Positions 1 to 8,627 of a stretch of DNA of 64,000 nt are shown piece after piece (positions within the stretch are counted from its first letter, which is position 1; the number at the start of each line of letters is the position of its first letter). The notes under the pieces were generated by a model. It made no database searches and had not been told where the DNA came from. It saw nothing but the letters and a program-made list of their open reading frames with translations. Source of the stretch: JAXLYX01 sp046351215 (GTDB taxonomy: Bacteria; Myxococcota_A; Polyangia; Polyangiales; Houyiibacteriaceae); contig JAXLYX010000022.1 of the NCBI GenBank assembly GCA_046351215.1, forward strand, positions 1 through 64,000. The letters are read 5' to 3'. The position numbers were made by a program, and so were the translations under genes.

Positions 1-98
1 AGGCGGATCGATTCCACGTAGCGATCGGCGAAGCGCTCGGGGAGCGCACCGCGGACGTGGAATTTCGAGTAGGAGATCGCTCCCTTGAAGAGTCCCAT
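1..98 (-). CDS. RdgC-like protein, N-terminal fragment (runs off the window start)
   Basis: Only the first 32 codons lie in the window. Read on the minus strand from ATG at 98, they give MGLFKGAISYSKFHV followed by RGALPERFADRYVESIR, with no stop. A GAGGAAG ribosome binding site sits a few bases upstream, so the start is well supported. The opening resembles the N-terminus of RdgC, the recombination-associated DNA-binding protein, as I remember that family; the family call is tentative because so little is visible. It is divergent from the CAP-domain lipoprotein at 277. Bases 99-276 hold only this leader and the promoter of that gene. Confidence 0.6.
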   Translation of the reverse strand, partial: MGLFKGAISYSKFHVRGALPERFADRYVESIR

Positions 99-264
99 GG
101 CTTCCTCGCGAAGGGCCCCGGCAGCTACCACGAAGGATCGCCCGGGTCGAGCGATCGACGCGCGGGGAGCTCCGAGGAAGGGCGATGGGCGACGCTCGGA
201 GAGCGCTCCTCACCTCGCCCCACCGAAATCACGTGGGCCGCTCCACCGATCGGCCGACCTTCCG

Positions 265-270
265 TAGGAT
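265..270 (+). promoter_or_regulatory. TAGGAT -10 element, leaderless-type
   Basis: TAGGAT ends 6 nt before the ATG at 277, so transcription would start at or next to the start codon. No clear -35 box and no Shine-Dalgarno sequence is seen. The same hexamer at the same spacing precedes the gene at 24876. Confidence 0.5.
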
Positions 271-276
271 GTCGCC

Positions 277-1311
277 ATGCGGAAGTCCTCCACGTTCGCC
301 TTGGCCCTCTTCCTCGCCGCCTGTGGGGGAGGCTCCGATTCCTCCAACTCGGACGCGGGCGGTGGAGGCGGCTCGGGAGACGGCGGTGGCAGCGATTCGG
401 GCTCCACGTCGAGCGACGGCTCCATGTCCGACGGCTCGAGCGCGAGCGACGCCTCGATGTCGATGGACGCGGGCGCGGGCTCCGATGCCTCGACCTCCGA
501 CGGAGGCTCCGGCGCGTGCCCGGCCGCGCCCGCCGGGATCGACGCGACGACGATGGCGGCCTACACGAAGGTCATGGCCACGCGGAACGCGATGGGCCTG
601 CCCTGCGCGACGATGGTCGCGACGATCAACACCGGCGCGACGAACCACTGCGGCTATTACGCCGCGAACACCTCGTCCGCCGGTAGCTGCAAGTCGACGA
701 CGAATCCCCACGCGGAGGTCTCGGGCTGCTCGATGTTCACGGGGGCTTCGTTCTCCACGCGCATGACCTACGCCGGCTACACCGGCTCGCCCGTCTTCGA
801 GTGCATGGCCTTCTCGAACAACGGCACGTCCTCCGTCCAGCAGTGGATCGACTCGGTCTGGCATCGCACGCCCGTGCTCAGCCCCTGGACCCGCGACTTC
901 GGCTACGGCCACGCGACGGGCTGCGACACGATGGACTTCGGCGCCGGCGCCGCCACCCCGAACACGGCGGTCTTCACCTATCCCTACGCGGGCCAGACCG
1001 GCGTGCCGAAGAGCTTCAACGGCAACTACGAGGGACCGATGCCCCCGGCGCCGCCCACCGGCTGGCCGAGCGGCTACCCGATCACGATCTACCTGAACGG
1101 CACCGTCACGACGCACACCCTCCGCGTCGACGGGACGACGACCGACATCGCCCATCAATGGCTCGACCCCGCGACCCAATCGCTGCTCGACCGCGACTTC
1201 GTGATGTATGCGAACGCGCCGCTCGCCGCCGCGACGACCTACCGCGTGCACGTCGAGGGATCGAACGCGGGCGGCCCCGTCACGATCGACTTCACGTTCA
1301 CGACGCAGTGA
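277..1311 (+). CDS. CAP/SCP-like domain lipoprotein
   Basis: A 344-aa exported protein. The N-terminus MRKSSTFALALFLAACGGG is a lipoprotein signal with lipobox LAAC. Residues ~20-85 are a low-complexity Gly/Ser/Asp linker of the kind found on myxobacterial outer-surface lipoproteins. Residues ~95-235 look like a CAP (SCP/PR1) domain: a helix with an N-A-M-G-L motif, conserved H in NPHAEVSG, then W-I-D-S-V-W-H-R-T-P-V and G-Y-G-H, as in bacterial CAP proteins; several Cys suggest disulfides. The last ~100 residues (from GQTGVPKSFNG) look like an Ig-like beta domain. Function of bacterial CAP lipoproteins is mostly unknown. The 3' end overlaps the convergent gene at 1298 by 14 bp. Confidence 0.85.
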   Translation: MRKSSTFALALFLAACGGGSDSSNSDAGGGGGSGDGGGSDSGSTSSDGSMSDGSSASDASMSMDAGAGSDASTSDGGSGACPAAPAGIDATTMAAYTKVMATRNAMGLPCATMVATINTGATNHCGYYAANTSSAGSCKSTTNPHAEVSGCSMFTGASFSTRMTYAGYTGSPVFECMAFSNNGTSSVQQWIDSVWHRTPVLSPWTRDFGYGHATGCDTMDFGAGAATPNTAVFTYPYAGQTGVPKSFNGNYEGPMPPAPPTGWPSGYPITIYLNGTVTTHTLRVDGTTTDIAHQWLDPATQSLLDRDFVMYANAPLAAATTYRVHVEGSNAGGPVTIDFTFTTQ

Positions 1312-1717
1312 CGGCGAGCGGGGCGTCGTCCACCGAGCGCGCGTCGCGGCGCATCGCCGCGTAGGTGATGCCGGCGAAGACGAGGTCCTGGAGCGCGAAG
1401 GCCGAGAGGCGCGGGTCGATCTTCCCGGCGGCCGCGAGGCCGACGATCGCGAGGAACGCGAGGGGACGGTCGAGCACCGTCGCCCGCGCGAAGCGCTCGG
1501 AGTCGCTGCACACGCGGTAGAAGTAGCCGATGACGACCATCGCCACGCCGAGCAGGCGGAGGTAGCCCTCGCCCTCGGTCGAGCCGATCGGGACGTTCAC
1601 GAGGCCCATCAAGAGGGAGGGGGCGAGGAAGACGGAAGCTCCCTGCACCATCACGAGGCCGCCGAAGACACGAAGGGACTGCGCGGTCGCGGGACCCGTC
1701 GCGGCGTGGGGAGTCAT
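1298..1717 (-). CDS. Small integral membrane protein of unknown function
   Basis: A 139-aa protein with about four hydrophobic segments (roughly residues 18-40, 50-68, 85-98, 105-122) and no recognisable catalytic motif. It resembles the loosely defined DUF4345-type four-helix membrane proteins in size and layout, but I cannot assign a family. Start is ATG at 1717. A TAGACT hexamer lies 6 nt upstream, and no Shine-Dalgarno is seen, so the transcript may be leaderless. It is convergent with and overlaps the CAP lipoprotein gene by 14 bp. Confidence 0.7.
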   Translation of the reverse strand: MTPHAATGPATAQSLRVFGGLVMVQGASVFLAPSLLMGLVNVPIGSTEGEGYLRLLGVAMVVIGYFYRVCSDSERFARATVLDRPLAFLAIVGLAAAGKIDPRLSAFALQDLVFAGITYAAMRRDARSVDDAPLAVTAS

Positions 1718-1723
1718 GTCACG

Positions 1724-1729
1724 AGTCTA
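1724..1729 (-). promoter_or_regulatory. TAGACT -10 element, leaderless-type
   Basis: Read on the minus strand, TAGACT ends 6 nt before the ATG at 1717. One of the recurring TAnnnT elements in this window. Confidence 0.4.
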
Positions 1730-1868
1730 CGTTGGTTGCAGGGGCAAAGGCATCCACCGCTCGGCCGATGATCCCGAGTAGGTCACGGAACCACATCGCT
1801 CGACGGACGGAGCACGCTCGAAACACTCGGGATCGTGTGCTGGCAGCCTTTCGATCCGCGTTCCAGGC

Positions 1869-2366
1869 ATGCTAGAAAACTGCACGATGCTGAAGAACCT
1901 CGACGTGGTCCTCGACACCCCGGCCGTCCGCATCGGGACGTCCGGCCCGGTGCTCGTGGTGCAGTACCGCGACAACATCAGCCCCGAGACCCTGCGCGCG
2001 TCGGAGATGGCCCAGGAGCGTCTGCTCCGCCAGCATCCCGGCGGCACGCTCTTGCTCACGCTCGTCGACGGGAACGTCCCGCTGCCCACCGAGGACGCGC
2101 GGGCGATGGTCGCCGACACGTTCCGTCGCATGGCGGCGCGCAACAAGGCCGCGGCGACCGTGATCCTCGGCGACGGCTTCTGGGCGAGCGCGGTGCGTTC
2201 GACGCTCACCGCGCTCACGCTCGTCGTCCGGCCGCCGTGCCCGCAGAAGACCTTCGCGACGGTCGACGAGGCCCTCGCGTGGTTGATGAGCCACGAGGCG
2301 TCGACGCACGTCGATCCGCGTCTGCTCGCCATGGACGTCGATCGCATGCGCACGGCCGTCCGCTAG
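1869..2366 (+). CDS. STAS/SpoIIAA-like small protein
   Basis: A 165-aa soluble protein without signal peptide or membrane segment. Its alternating beta/alpha pattern (GPVLVVQYRDNISPETL, GGTLLLTLVDGN, AAATVILGDGFWAS, TLVVRPPCPQKTFATVDEAL ending in an ALAWL helix) resembles the SpoIIAA/STAS-like fold common in myxobacterial genomes. Start could be ATG 1869 or the in-frame ATG at 1887 (MLKNLDVV); the latter fits the fold boundary slightly better and neither has a strong ribosome binding site. Role unknown; STAS proteins usually act as regulatory partner proteins. Confidence 0.65.
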   Translation: MLENCTMLKNLDVVLDTPAVRIGTSGPVLVVQYRDNISPETLRASEMAQERLLRQHPGGTLLLTLVDGNVPLPTEDARAMVADTFRRMAARNKAAATVILGDGFWASAVRSTLTALTLVVRPPCPQKTFATVDEALAWLMSHEASTHVDPRLLAMDVDRMRTAVR

Positions 2367-2384
2367 GTCGCTCCGCGCGCGTGG

Positions 2385-2390
2385 TATCGT
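2385..2390 (+). promoter_or_regulatory. TATCGT -10 element, leaderless-type
   Basis: TATCGT ends 6 nt before the GTG at 2397. No ribosome binding site lies between. Confidence 0.4.
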
Positions 2391-2396
2391 CCGCGC

Positions 2397-3143
2397 GTGC
2401 CCATCGCCTGTCCTTCGTGCGGAGCCCGCATCCCGGCCGAGGACGTCGACCTCTCGACGAAGCTCGCGAAATGCGTCGCATGCGACGAGGTCTTCTCGAT
2501 CGACGCCCAGCTCGGTGCGCCCCCCGTGCCGCTCGCCACGGGGCCCCGGCTGCCGCGCGTTCCGCCGAGGGGCATCACGTTCGAGCGTGACGTCCCGAAG
2601 GAAGACGATCGCCCGACCGCGTTCCGCGAGCTCGCGCGGGCGCGCGACCCCGGACGCTTCGTCCTGCGCCGGCGCTGGCTCTCGCCGATGCACTTCGGCC
2701 TGCTCTTCTTCTGCATCGCCTGGGATTCGTTCCTCGTGTTCTGGTACGGGATCGCCTTCTCCACGGACGCGCCCTGGATCATGAAGGTCTTCCCGATCGC
2801 GCACGTCGCCGTCGGCGTCGGCCTGACCTACTCGGTGCTCGCGGGCTTCCTCAACCGCACGACGGTGCGCATCGAGGAAGGTCGCCTCGAGGTGCGTCAC
2901 GGTCCCTTGCCCTGGGTCGGGAACACGAGCCTCGAGGTCGCGGGGCTGCGCTCGGTCTACGTGACGTCGAAGACGACGACGAGCTCGCAGGGCCGAGCCA
3001 CGGTGAAGCAGGCGGTCGTGGCCGACACCGACGCCGCGGCCGAGGTGTCCCTGCTCGAGCTCGAGGACTCCACCCAGGCCGAGTTCGTGGCGGCCGCGGT
3101 CGCCGAGCACCTCGGGTTGCCGAATCGCGCGCTGCCGGGCTAG
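2397..3143 (+). CDS. Zinc-ribbon membrane protein of unknown function
   Basis: A 248-aa protein. The N-terminus is an MJ0042-type zinc ribbon: CPSCGARIPAEDV at residues 4-16, then CVACDEVF at about 30-37, giving two CxxC knuckles ~22 residues apart. Two transmembrane segments follow (about residues 97-117 and 128-148), then a C-terminal soluble domain (residues ~150-245) rich in beta strands, perhaps PH-like (bPH). Start is GTG 2397, which places the first Cys right after the start as is typical. It ends 9 bp before the convergent GlcD-like gene. Confidence 0.75.
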   Translation: MPIACPSCGARIPAEDVDLSTKLAKCVACDEVFSIDAQLGAPPVPLATGPRLPRVPPRGITFERDVPKEDDRPTAFRELARARDPGRFVLRRRWLSPMHFGLLFFCIAWDSFLVFWYGIAFSTDAPWIMKVFPIAHVAVGVGLTYSVLAGFLNRTTVRIEEGRLEVRHGPLPWVGNTSLEVAGLRSVYVTSKTTTSSQGRATVKQAVVADTDAAAEVSLLELEDSTQAEFVAAAVAEHLGLPNRALPG

Positions 3144-3152
3144 GCCCCGCGC

Positions 3153-4556
3153 TCAACAGCTCCCGTGCAGCTTCCGCTCGGGGCCCGGGAAGATCTTGCC
3201 GGGGTTCAGGATCCCCTTCGGATCGAAGACCGCCTTCACGCGCTCCTGCAGCGCGATGAGCGCGTCGCTCTGCTCGAGCGGGAGGTAGGGCGCCTTCAAC
3301 ACGCCGATGCCGTGCTCTCCGGAGAGGGTGCCCTGCATCGCGACGACCTCGCGGAAGAGGCTCTCGATCGCCGCATCGACCGCGGGGCGTTGCGAGGGAT
3401 CGTTCCAGAGGAAGTTCACGTGGAGGTTGCCGTCGCCCGCGTGGCCGTAGGTCGGCATCACGATGCCGTGGGTCTCGGCGAGGCGTCGGCAGTGCGCGAG
3501 GAGGTCGGCGATGCGCGTGCGGGGCACGACGACGTCCTCGCTGAGCTTCCACTTCGAGGTCTTGCGGAGCGTGCGCGAGAGCTCGCGGCGCGCCGCCCAG
3601 AGCCGCTCGCGCTCGCTCGCGTTCTGCGCCACGAGCACGTCGAGCGCGCCGGCGTCGACGAGGGCCTGGCCGATGCGCTCGACCTGCGCGCCGAGCACGC
3701 TCTCGTGGCCGTCGATCTCGACGAGGAGCATCGCGCGCGCCGCCGCCGGCACGTCGAGCCCCGCGTCGGGACGCACGAGGTCGAGGGCGATCGAGTCGAG
3801 TAGCTCGACGCAGCGGGGCACGACGCCCTGGCCGAGGATGCGCGTGACCGCGGCTCCCACGCTCGCGTCGTCCGGGAGGAAGACGAGCAGGGTGGCGACG
3901 GATTCGGGGAGCGGCACGAGGCGGAGCGTCGCCTCCGTGACGATGCCGAGCGTGCCCTCGCTGCCGACGAGCAGCGCCGTGAGGTCGAAGCCCGTCACGC
4001 CCTTCACCGTGCGCTTGCCGACGTGGAGGATGGTCCCGTCGGCCATCACGACCTCCATGCCGAGCACGTACTCGCGCGTCACGCCGTACTTGAAGGCCCG
4101 GGGGCCGCCGGCGTTCGCCGCGATGTTGCCCCCGAGCGCGCAGCTCGCGAGCGAATTCGGGTCGGGCGGGTAGAAGAGCCGCTCCTCCTCGACGCTCGCG
4201 TGGAGCCTCCCCGTGACGAGGCCCGGCTGCACGACGGCGTAGAGGTCGTCGCGCTCGATGCCCTTGAGGTCGTTCATGCGCTCGAAGGCGAGGACGATGC
4301 CTCCCTTCACGGGTACGGCGCCGCCGACCCGGCCCGTTCCCCCGGCGCGCGGCGTCACGGGGATCCCGTGCGCGTTCGCCGCCCGCAGCACGGCCGCGAC
4401 GTCCTTCGTCGACGAGGCGCGGACCACGGCGTCCGGGAGGTGCTCGGGGGTCTCGCTCTCGTCGTGCGCGTAGGTCGCGAGCACGTCCGGATCGCGGATC
4501 ACGCTCCCGCTCCCGCAGGCGCGCTCGATGTCGAGGAGGGCGAGGTCGAGGCTCAC
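3153..4556 (-). CDS. FAD-linked oxidase, GlcD/D-lactate dehydrogenase family
   Basis: A 467-aa flavoprotein of the VAO/PCMH superfamily that oxidises a 2-hydroxy acid (glycolate or D-lactate type). The FAD-binding half shows PRAGGTGRVGGAVP (~residues 67-80) and PDPNSLASCALGGNIAANAG (~130-150); the C-terminal FAD-oxidase half shows GHAGDGNLHVNFL and the signature SGEHGIG near the end, both standard for GlcD/DLD. I chose the GTG at 4556 (VSLDLALLDIERACG) because the open frame upstream encodes an unrelated sequence antisense to the neighbour. It is divergent from the AGPS-like gene with 85 bp between. The physiological substrate cannot be told from the sequence; no GlcE/GlcF partners are adjacent. 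Confidence 0.88.
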   Translation of the reverse strand: MSLDLALLDIERACGSGSVIRDPDVLATYAHDESETPEHLPDAVVRASSTKDVAAVLRAANAHGIPVTPRAGGTGRVGGAVPVKGGIVLAFERMNDLKGIERDDLYAVVQPGLVTGRLHASVEEERLFYPPDPNSLASCALGGNIAANAGGPRAFKYGVTREYVLGMEVVMADGTILHVGKRTVKGVTGFDLTALLVGSEGTLGIVTEATLRLVPLPESVATLLVFLPDDASVGAAVTRILGQGVVPRCVELLDSIALDLVRPDAGLDVPAAARAMLLVEIDGHESVLGAQVERIGQALVDAGALDVLVAQNASERERLWAARRELSRTLRKTSKWKLSEDVVVPRTRIADLLAHCRRLAETHGIVMPTYGHAGDGNLHVNFLWNDPSQRPAVDAAIESLFREVVAMQGTLSGEHGIGVLKAPYLPLEQSDALIALQERVKAVFDPKGILNPGKIFPGPERKLHGSC

Positions 4557-4629
4557 CCTCGCCAGCGTGCATCGCCTCCCGCCGGGCGCAAGGGGCGAGG
4601 GACCCGTTCGTGGGAGGCCCGGCGTCCTG

Positions 4630-4635
4630 TACCAT
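4630..4635 (+). promoter_or_regulatory. TACCAT -10 element, leaderless-type
   Basis: TACCAT ends 6 nt before the ATG at 4642. A weak TTCGTG lies 17 bp upstream (4607-4612). Confidence 0.4.
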
Positions 4636-4641
4636 CGCCCC

Positions 4642-6225
4642 ATGAGACGACCGATCTGGGGTTGGGGGGATGCGTCGACACGTCCGGATCTCGGCGACGC
4701 GGTGAAGCGGGCGTCGATGGTCTTCGGAGGCCTCGAGCGGCAGGAGGCGGTTGCGGCCGACGCGATCGTCGTGCCCGCACCGCGCGTGCCCGTGCCCGCC
4801 GAGCTCGCGGACTTCGCGACCGGCGAGCCCACGACGCGCGCCGAGCACACGTGGGGCAAGAGCTACGTCGACCGCGTGCGCGGCTACCGCGGCGACTACT
4901 CGGCCGCGCCCGATCTCGTCGCCCGCCCGCGCAGCGAGCGCGAGATCGAGCACGTCCTCGAGGTGGCCTCGCGCGAGAGGCTCGCCGTCATCCCGTTCGG
5001 CGGGGGCAGCAGCGTGACCGGCGGCGTCGAGCCGAGGCTCGGGCCCGGACATCGCGGCGCGATCAGCCTCGATCTCGGCGCGCTCTCGCGCGTCGTCGAG
5101 GTGGACGACGTCTCCGAGGTCGCGCGCATCGAGGCCGGCGCGCTCGGTCCCGTCCTCGAGGCCCAGCTCGCCGGGCACGGACGCACGCTGCGTCACTTCC
5201 CCCAGTCGTTCGAGCGCTCGACGCTCGGCGGCTGGATCGTGACGCGCGCGGGCGGTCATTTCGCGACCGTCTACACGCACGTCGACGAGCTCGTCGAGAG
5301 CGTGCGCATGCTCACGCCCCGCGGGCCCTACGAGACGCGGCGCCTCCCGGCGTCGGGCGCGGGCCCCGATCCGAACCGCCTCGTCACGGGGAGCGAGGGC
5401 ATCCTCGGCGTCGTCACCGAGGCCTGGATGCGCGTGCGGAAGCGCCCGACGTTCCGGGCCTCGGCGAGCGTGCTCTTCCGCGAATTCGATCAGGCGGTGG
5501 CGGCGACGCGCGCGATCGCGCAGTCGGGTCTCCACCCCGCGAACTGCCGGCTCCTCGACGCGAAGGAGGCCTTCTTGAACGCGGTCGCGATGGACGGCTC
5601 GTCCGTGCTCGTGCTCGGCTTCGAGTCCGACGACCACGCGCTCGACGCGTGGATCGATCGCGCGATCGCCCTCGCGACCGAGCACGGAGGCCGCTGCCCG
5701 CGCGGCAAGATCGTGCGCTCCGAGGGCGAGAAGGCGCGCTCGGGCGACGCCGCCGACGACTGGCGGGCGTCGTTCCTGGCGGGCCCCTACCTCCAGGACG
5801 CGATGATCGAGCACGGGGTGCTGGCGGATACCTTCGAGACGGCCTGCACCTGGGCGGCGTTCCCGGCGCTCTACCGGGGCGTCACCGAGGCCGTCACCGA
5901 GGCCCTCGTCCGGGTCGCCGGCAGCGGGATCGTCACGTGCCGCTTCACGCACGTCTATCCGGACGGGCCGGCCCCCTACTTCACCTTCCTCGGCAAGGTC
6001 CCGCGGGGAGCCGAGCTCGAGGCCTGGGCCGAGGTGAAGACCGCGGCGAGCGACGCCCTCGCGCACCACGGGGGCACCATCACTCACCACCATGCCGTCG
6101 GTCGCATGCACCGCGCGCACTACGATCGCGAGCGTCCGCCGCTCTTCGCCGAAGTGCTGAGGGCCGCCAAGCGCACGCTCGATCCGGAGGGCCTCCTGAA
6201 CCCGGGCGTGCTCCTCGACCCGTGA
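4642..6225 (+). CDS. Alkyldihydroxyacetonephosphate-synthase-like FAD oxidase
   Basis: A 527-aa VAO-type flavoprotein most like AGPS, the enzyme that exchanges acyl-DHAP for alkyl-DHAP in ether-lipid synthesis. Evidence: N-terminal WGWGD, HTWGKSYVDRVRGYRGDY (residues 69-86), the FAD loop VIPFGGGSSVTGGVEP (~116-131), the AGPS-type signature STLGGWIVTRAGGH followed by VYTHVDELVES, and near the C-terminus the His cluster THHHAVGRMH with LDPEGLLNPG. Start is the ATG at 4642; longer in-frame sequence is antisense to the GlcD-like gene. Myxobacteria are known to make ether lipids that act in development, and AgpS is one of the enzymes. The substrate is inferred from the motifs, and related bacterial oxidases with other substrates are a possible alternative. 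Confidence 0.78.
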   Translation: MRRPIWGWGDASTRPDLGDAVKRASMVFGGLERQEAVAADAIVVPAPRVPVPAELADFATGEPTTRAEHTWGKSYVDRVRGYRGDYSAAPDLVARPRSEREIEHVLEVASRERLAVIPFGGGSSVTGGVEPRLGPGHRGAISLDLGALSRVVEVDDVSEVARIEAGALGPVLEAQLAGHGRTLRHFPQSFERSTLGGWIVTRAGGHFATVYTHVDELVESVRMLTPRGPYETRRLPASGAGPDPNRLVTGSEGILGVVTEAWMRVRKRPTFRASASVLFREFDQAVAATRAIAQSGLHPANCRLLDAKEAFLNAVAMDGSSVLVLGFESDDHALDAWIDRAIALATEHGGRCPRGKIVRSEGEKARSGDAADDWRASFLAGPYLQDAMIEHGVLADTFETACTWAAFPALYRGVTEAVTEALVRVAGSGIVTCRFTHVYPDGPAPYFTFLGKVPRGAELEAWAEVKTAASDALAHHGGTITHHHAVGRMHRAHYDRERPPLFAEVLRAAKRTLDPEGLLNPGVLLDP

Positions 6226-6263
6226 TCCGCCTCCGCGATCCTGCGCGCGCGCCCGCGGCGGGT

Positions 6264-6269
6264 TATCGT
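6264..6269 (+). promoter_or_regulatory. TATCGT -10 element
   Basis: TATCGT ends 8 nt before ATG 6278. The intervening GGAGG could also serve as a close ribosome binding site, so leaderless initiation is less certain here. Confidence 0.35.
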
Positions 6270-6277
6270 GGAGGCGC

Positions 6278-7570
6278 ATGCGTCTCTCGCCCACCCTCGG
6301 GCTCGGTCTGCTCCTCGCCGTGTCGGGTTGCACCGAGTCGAAGCGCCCCCCCGCTTACGACGGTGGCTGGGGCGAATTCCCCCCCGTCATCCCGGGCTCC
6401 GGCACGGGCGATGCGGGGGCCGACGGCTCCACCCAGGATGGGGGAACGGGGCGCTGCACGGTCCTGCCGCTCGACCTCTACGACTCCTCGAGCGCGGTCG
6501 GCCTCGGCCTGGCCGTCGCCCCGCGGGCTGCCGATTTCCTCGTCTCCTGGGCCTCGCGCGATCCCAGCGTCAACCCGCCCTCGAACGTCTATCTCCGCTC
6601 GGTGGGCGCGGTCCTCGGCTCGCTCGGTACGACCAACGGCTACCTCCTCTCCGACGCGATCGTCGGGGGCCCGGCGATCCTCCCGCGGACCTCGGGCGTG
6701 CTCCTCGCCTTCTCGCAGACGTTCACCGAGGTCGGCGCGCTCCAGATCGACGTGGTCACGCAGCACCTCGACGTGAACCTCTCCGCGGACGCGAACGCCG
6801 AGCGGGCCGCGACCACGCTCGCCGACGAGACGTTCCTCGACGGAGTGACGCGGACGGATCAGCTGGCGACCGTCGCGATGCTCTCCACCACCGTCGACGC
6901 GGCGACCTCCTCGGCGACGACGTCCCTCGCCTTCGGCGACCTCGACGTCGACGGCCTCTTCGCCTACGGACCCGCGGAGATCGCGGACACGACGAACGTC
7001 GCGGCGCCGCCTTCGGTCGCGAACGTGGGAGGCTCCGTCTTCGCCGCGTTCCGACGGACGACGGGCGCCGTCGAGCTCGTCGAGCTGCAGCACGCGACCG
7101 ACTGCATTCCCATGCCCGTCGCCGTCGCGACCTCCGGTCAGGATCTCGATCTCGCGGGAGACGACACGGGAGGGGCGCTCGTCTTCGACGCGTCGACGCT
7201 CGGCCGGCCGGTCGTGCGCTTCCTCCCGCTCGGTCCGACGGGCACACCCGCCGGCTCGGCCGTCGACGTCAACGCGGCCCCGATCTCCGCGACGGACGGG
7301 GCGGTGACGATGCTCGGAACCCAGCGCCTCGTCGTCTACCGCGGCACGGTCGACGGGAGCACCTACGTCCTGCGCGCCTCCGTGGTGGACGCCTCCGGTC
7401 GCGCGGTCTCGGATCAGGTCGTCGCGACCGGCATCGCCGGCCAGGGTCAGGTCGAGATCGCCTCGATCGGCAGCGATCGCGCCCTCGTCGTCTTCGCCGA
7501 GAAGAGCGTGAACGCCACCGGCGCGATCCCCGGCTACAGGGTCCGGGGCGCGCTGCTCGGCTGTCCCTGA
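6278..7570 (+). CDS. Lipoprotein of unknown function
   Basis: A 430-aa exported lipoprotein: signal MRLSPTLGLGLLLAVSGC with lipobox VSGC at residues 15-18, followed by a short Pro/Gly/Asp linker. The rest (residues ~60-430) is beta-rich with repeated runs of 30-50 residues containing F-x-V-x-x-W or L-V-V-Y-R-G type strands, suggesting a beta-propeller-like surface protein; no catalytic motif is seen. It ends at a region with nothing but the promoter of the next gene. Similar myxobacterial lipoproteins occur in large numbers without assigned roles. Confidence 0.75.
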   Translation: MRLSPTLGLGLLLAVSGCTESKRPPAYDGGWGEFPPVIPGSGTGDAGADGSTQDGGTGRCTVLPLDLYDSSSAVGLGLAVAPRAADFLVSWASRDPSVNPPSNVYLRSVGAVLGSLGTTNGYLLSDAIVGGPAILPRTSGVLLAFSQTFTEVGALQIDVVTQHLDVNLSADANAERAATTLADETFLDGVTRTDQLATVAMLSTTVDAATSSATTSLAFGDLDVDGLFAYGPAEIADTTNVAAPPSVANVGGSVFAAFRRTTGAVELVELQHATDCIPMPVAVATSGQDLDLAGDDTGGALVFDASTLGRPVVRFLPLGPTGTPAGSAVDVNAAPISATDGAVTMLGTQRLVVYRGTVDGSTYVLRASVVDASGRAVSDQVVATGIAGQGQVEIASIGSDRALVVFAEKSVNATGAIPGYRVRGALLGCP

Positions 7571-7637
7571 GGCGAGGTCCCGGCCCCCCGCCGGCTCCGC
7601 TTTACCCTCGCGGCCATTCGACTACGATTCCCGGCTC

Positions 7638-8627
7638 GTGAACGCGGCGCCCTCCACCCCCGAGACCGAGCCTCACGCCGGCGCCTTCGTGCGCCGCTAC
7701 GTCTGGCTCGTGCCGCTCGTCGTCGCCATGGTCGAGGTGCTCGGCTCGGCCACGGTCCACTCGCGCATCCCCGAGGACGGAGAGCTCCGGCAGGCGGCCG
7801 AGTTCGTCCGCGCCCGCTTCCGCGACGGCGATCAGATCCTCTCCGCGCCCGGCTGGATCGAGCCGCGCGTTCGTCTCGCGCTCGGGGACAGGATCTCGCT
7901 CTCGATGGCCGGTGCGATCGACCTCGATCGCTACACGCGCGTCTGGGTCGTGTCGGCGCGCGGCCGTCGTGCGGCGGGCGTCCCCTCGCGGCCGCCGGAG
8001 CTCGCGCGATCCTTCGGCCACGTCCGCGTCGAGCGCTGGGACCTCGGTCCGAGCCCGGTCCTCTACGACCTCGGCGAGAACGTGCTCTCGGCGGAGGTCG
8101 TGCTGGTCGAGCACGGCGCCGAGCGACCGTGTCCCGTGGTCGACGCCCCGGTGCAGCAGGGCGGGCTCGGCACCGGGCCGATCTGGCCTTCGCGTCGCCA
8201 CGTCTGCGATGCCGCACGGCCGTGGCTCTGGGTCGCGCCGACCGTCAACGAGGACCTCGACCTCCGACTCCGTCGTTGCGTCTGGCAGCATCCGAACGGG
8301 CGGGAGCCCATGCGGGCCACGTTCCACGACGTCCCGCTCGGCGACCGCGTCGTGCTCGACGCCGACATCTACGCGGAGCACGAGCGCGACGAGCTCCGTG
8401 GACCCTTCGAGGTCCGGGTCCTCGTCGACGGGCGCACCGCCGGCCTGCTCGTCCATCGGGACGGCGAGGGGAGGAAGCGCATCGTGGCTTCCACCACGAC
8501 GCCGGGCGGCGATCCGCATCGGCGAGGCACGATCGCGATCGAGACGACGGCGGCGGACCCGGGTCTGCGCACCGTCTGCTGGAGCGCGGTCGTCGAGGCC
8601 GGTCCCTCGCGGGAGGTCGTGCCGTGA
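7638..8627 (+). CDS. Membrane-anchored protein coupled to a GT39-like glycosyltransferase
   Basis: A 329-aa protein with one N-terminal transmembrane segment (about residues 20-43) and a large soluble part. Residues ~50-125 (RIPEDGELRQAAEFVRARF, GDQILSAPGWIEPRVRLALG, RVWVVSARG) resemble the extracytoplasmic C-terminal module found on many GT-C glycosyltransferases, which here is encoded as a separate protein. Start is GTG 7638; a TACGAT hexamer ends 9 nt upstream. Its stop overlaps the next start (GTGA, 4 nt), so the two products are made together and probably form a complex. The exact activity is unknown. Confidence 0.7.
   Translation: MNAAPSTPETEPHAGAFVRRYVWLVPLVVAMVEVLGSATVHSRIPEDGELRQAAEFVRARFRDGDQILSAPGWIEPRVRLALGDRISLSMAGAIDLDRYTRVWVVSARGRRAAGVPSRPPELARSFGHVRVERWDLGPSPVLYDLGENVLSAEVVLVEHGAERPCPVVDAPVQQGGLGTGPIWPSRRHVCDAARPWLWVAPTVNEDLDLRLRRCVWQHPNGREPMRATFHDVPLGDRVVLDADIYAEHERDELRGPFEVRVLVDGRTAGLLVHRDGEGRKRIVASTTTPGGDPHRRGTIAIETTAADPGLRTVCWSAVVEAGPSREVVP

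Noticed and set aside
2851..6333. Very long antisense ORF (about 1160 codons) across the two FAD-oxidase genes
   Set aside because: Encodes charged, Arg/Gly/Glu-rich repeats with no domain, and lies opposite well-supported genes; GC-rich DNA produces such shadow ORFs.
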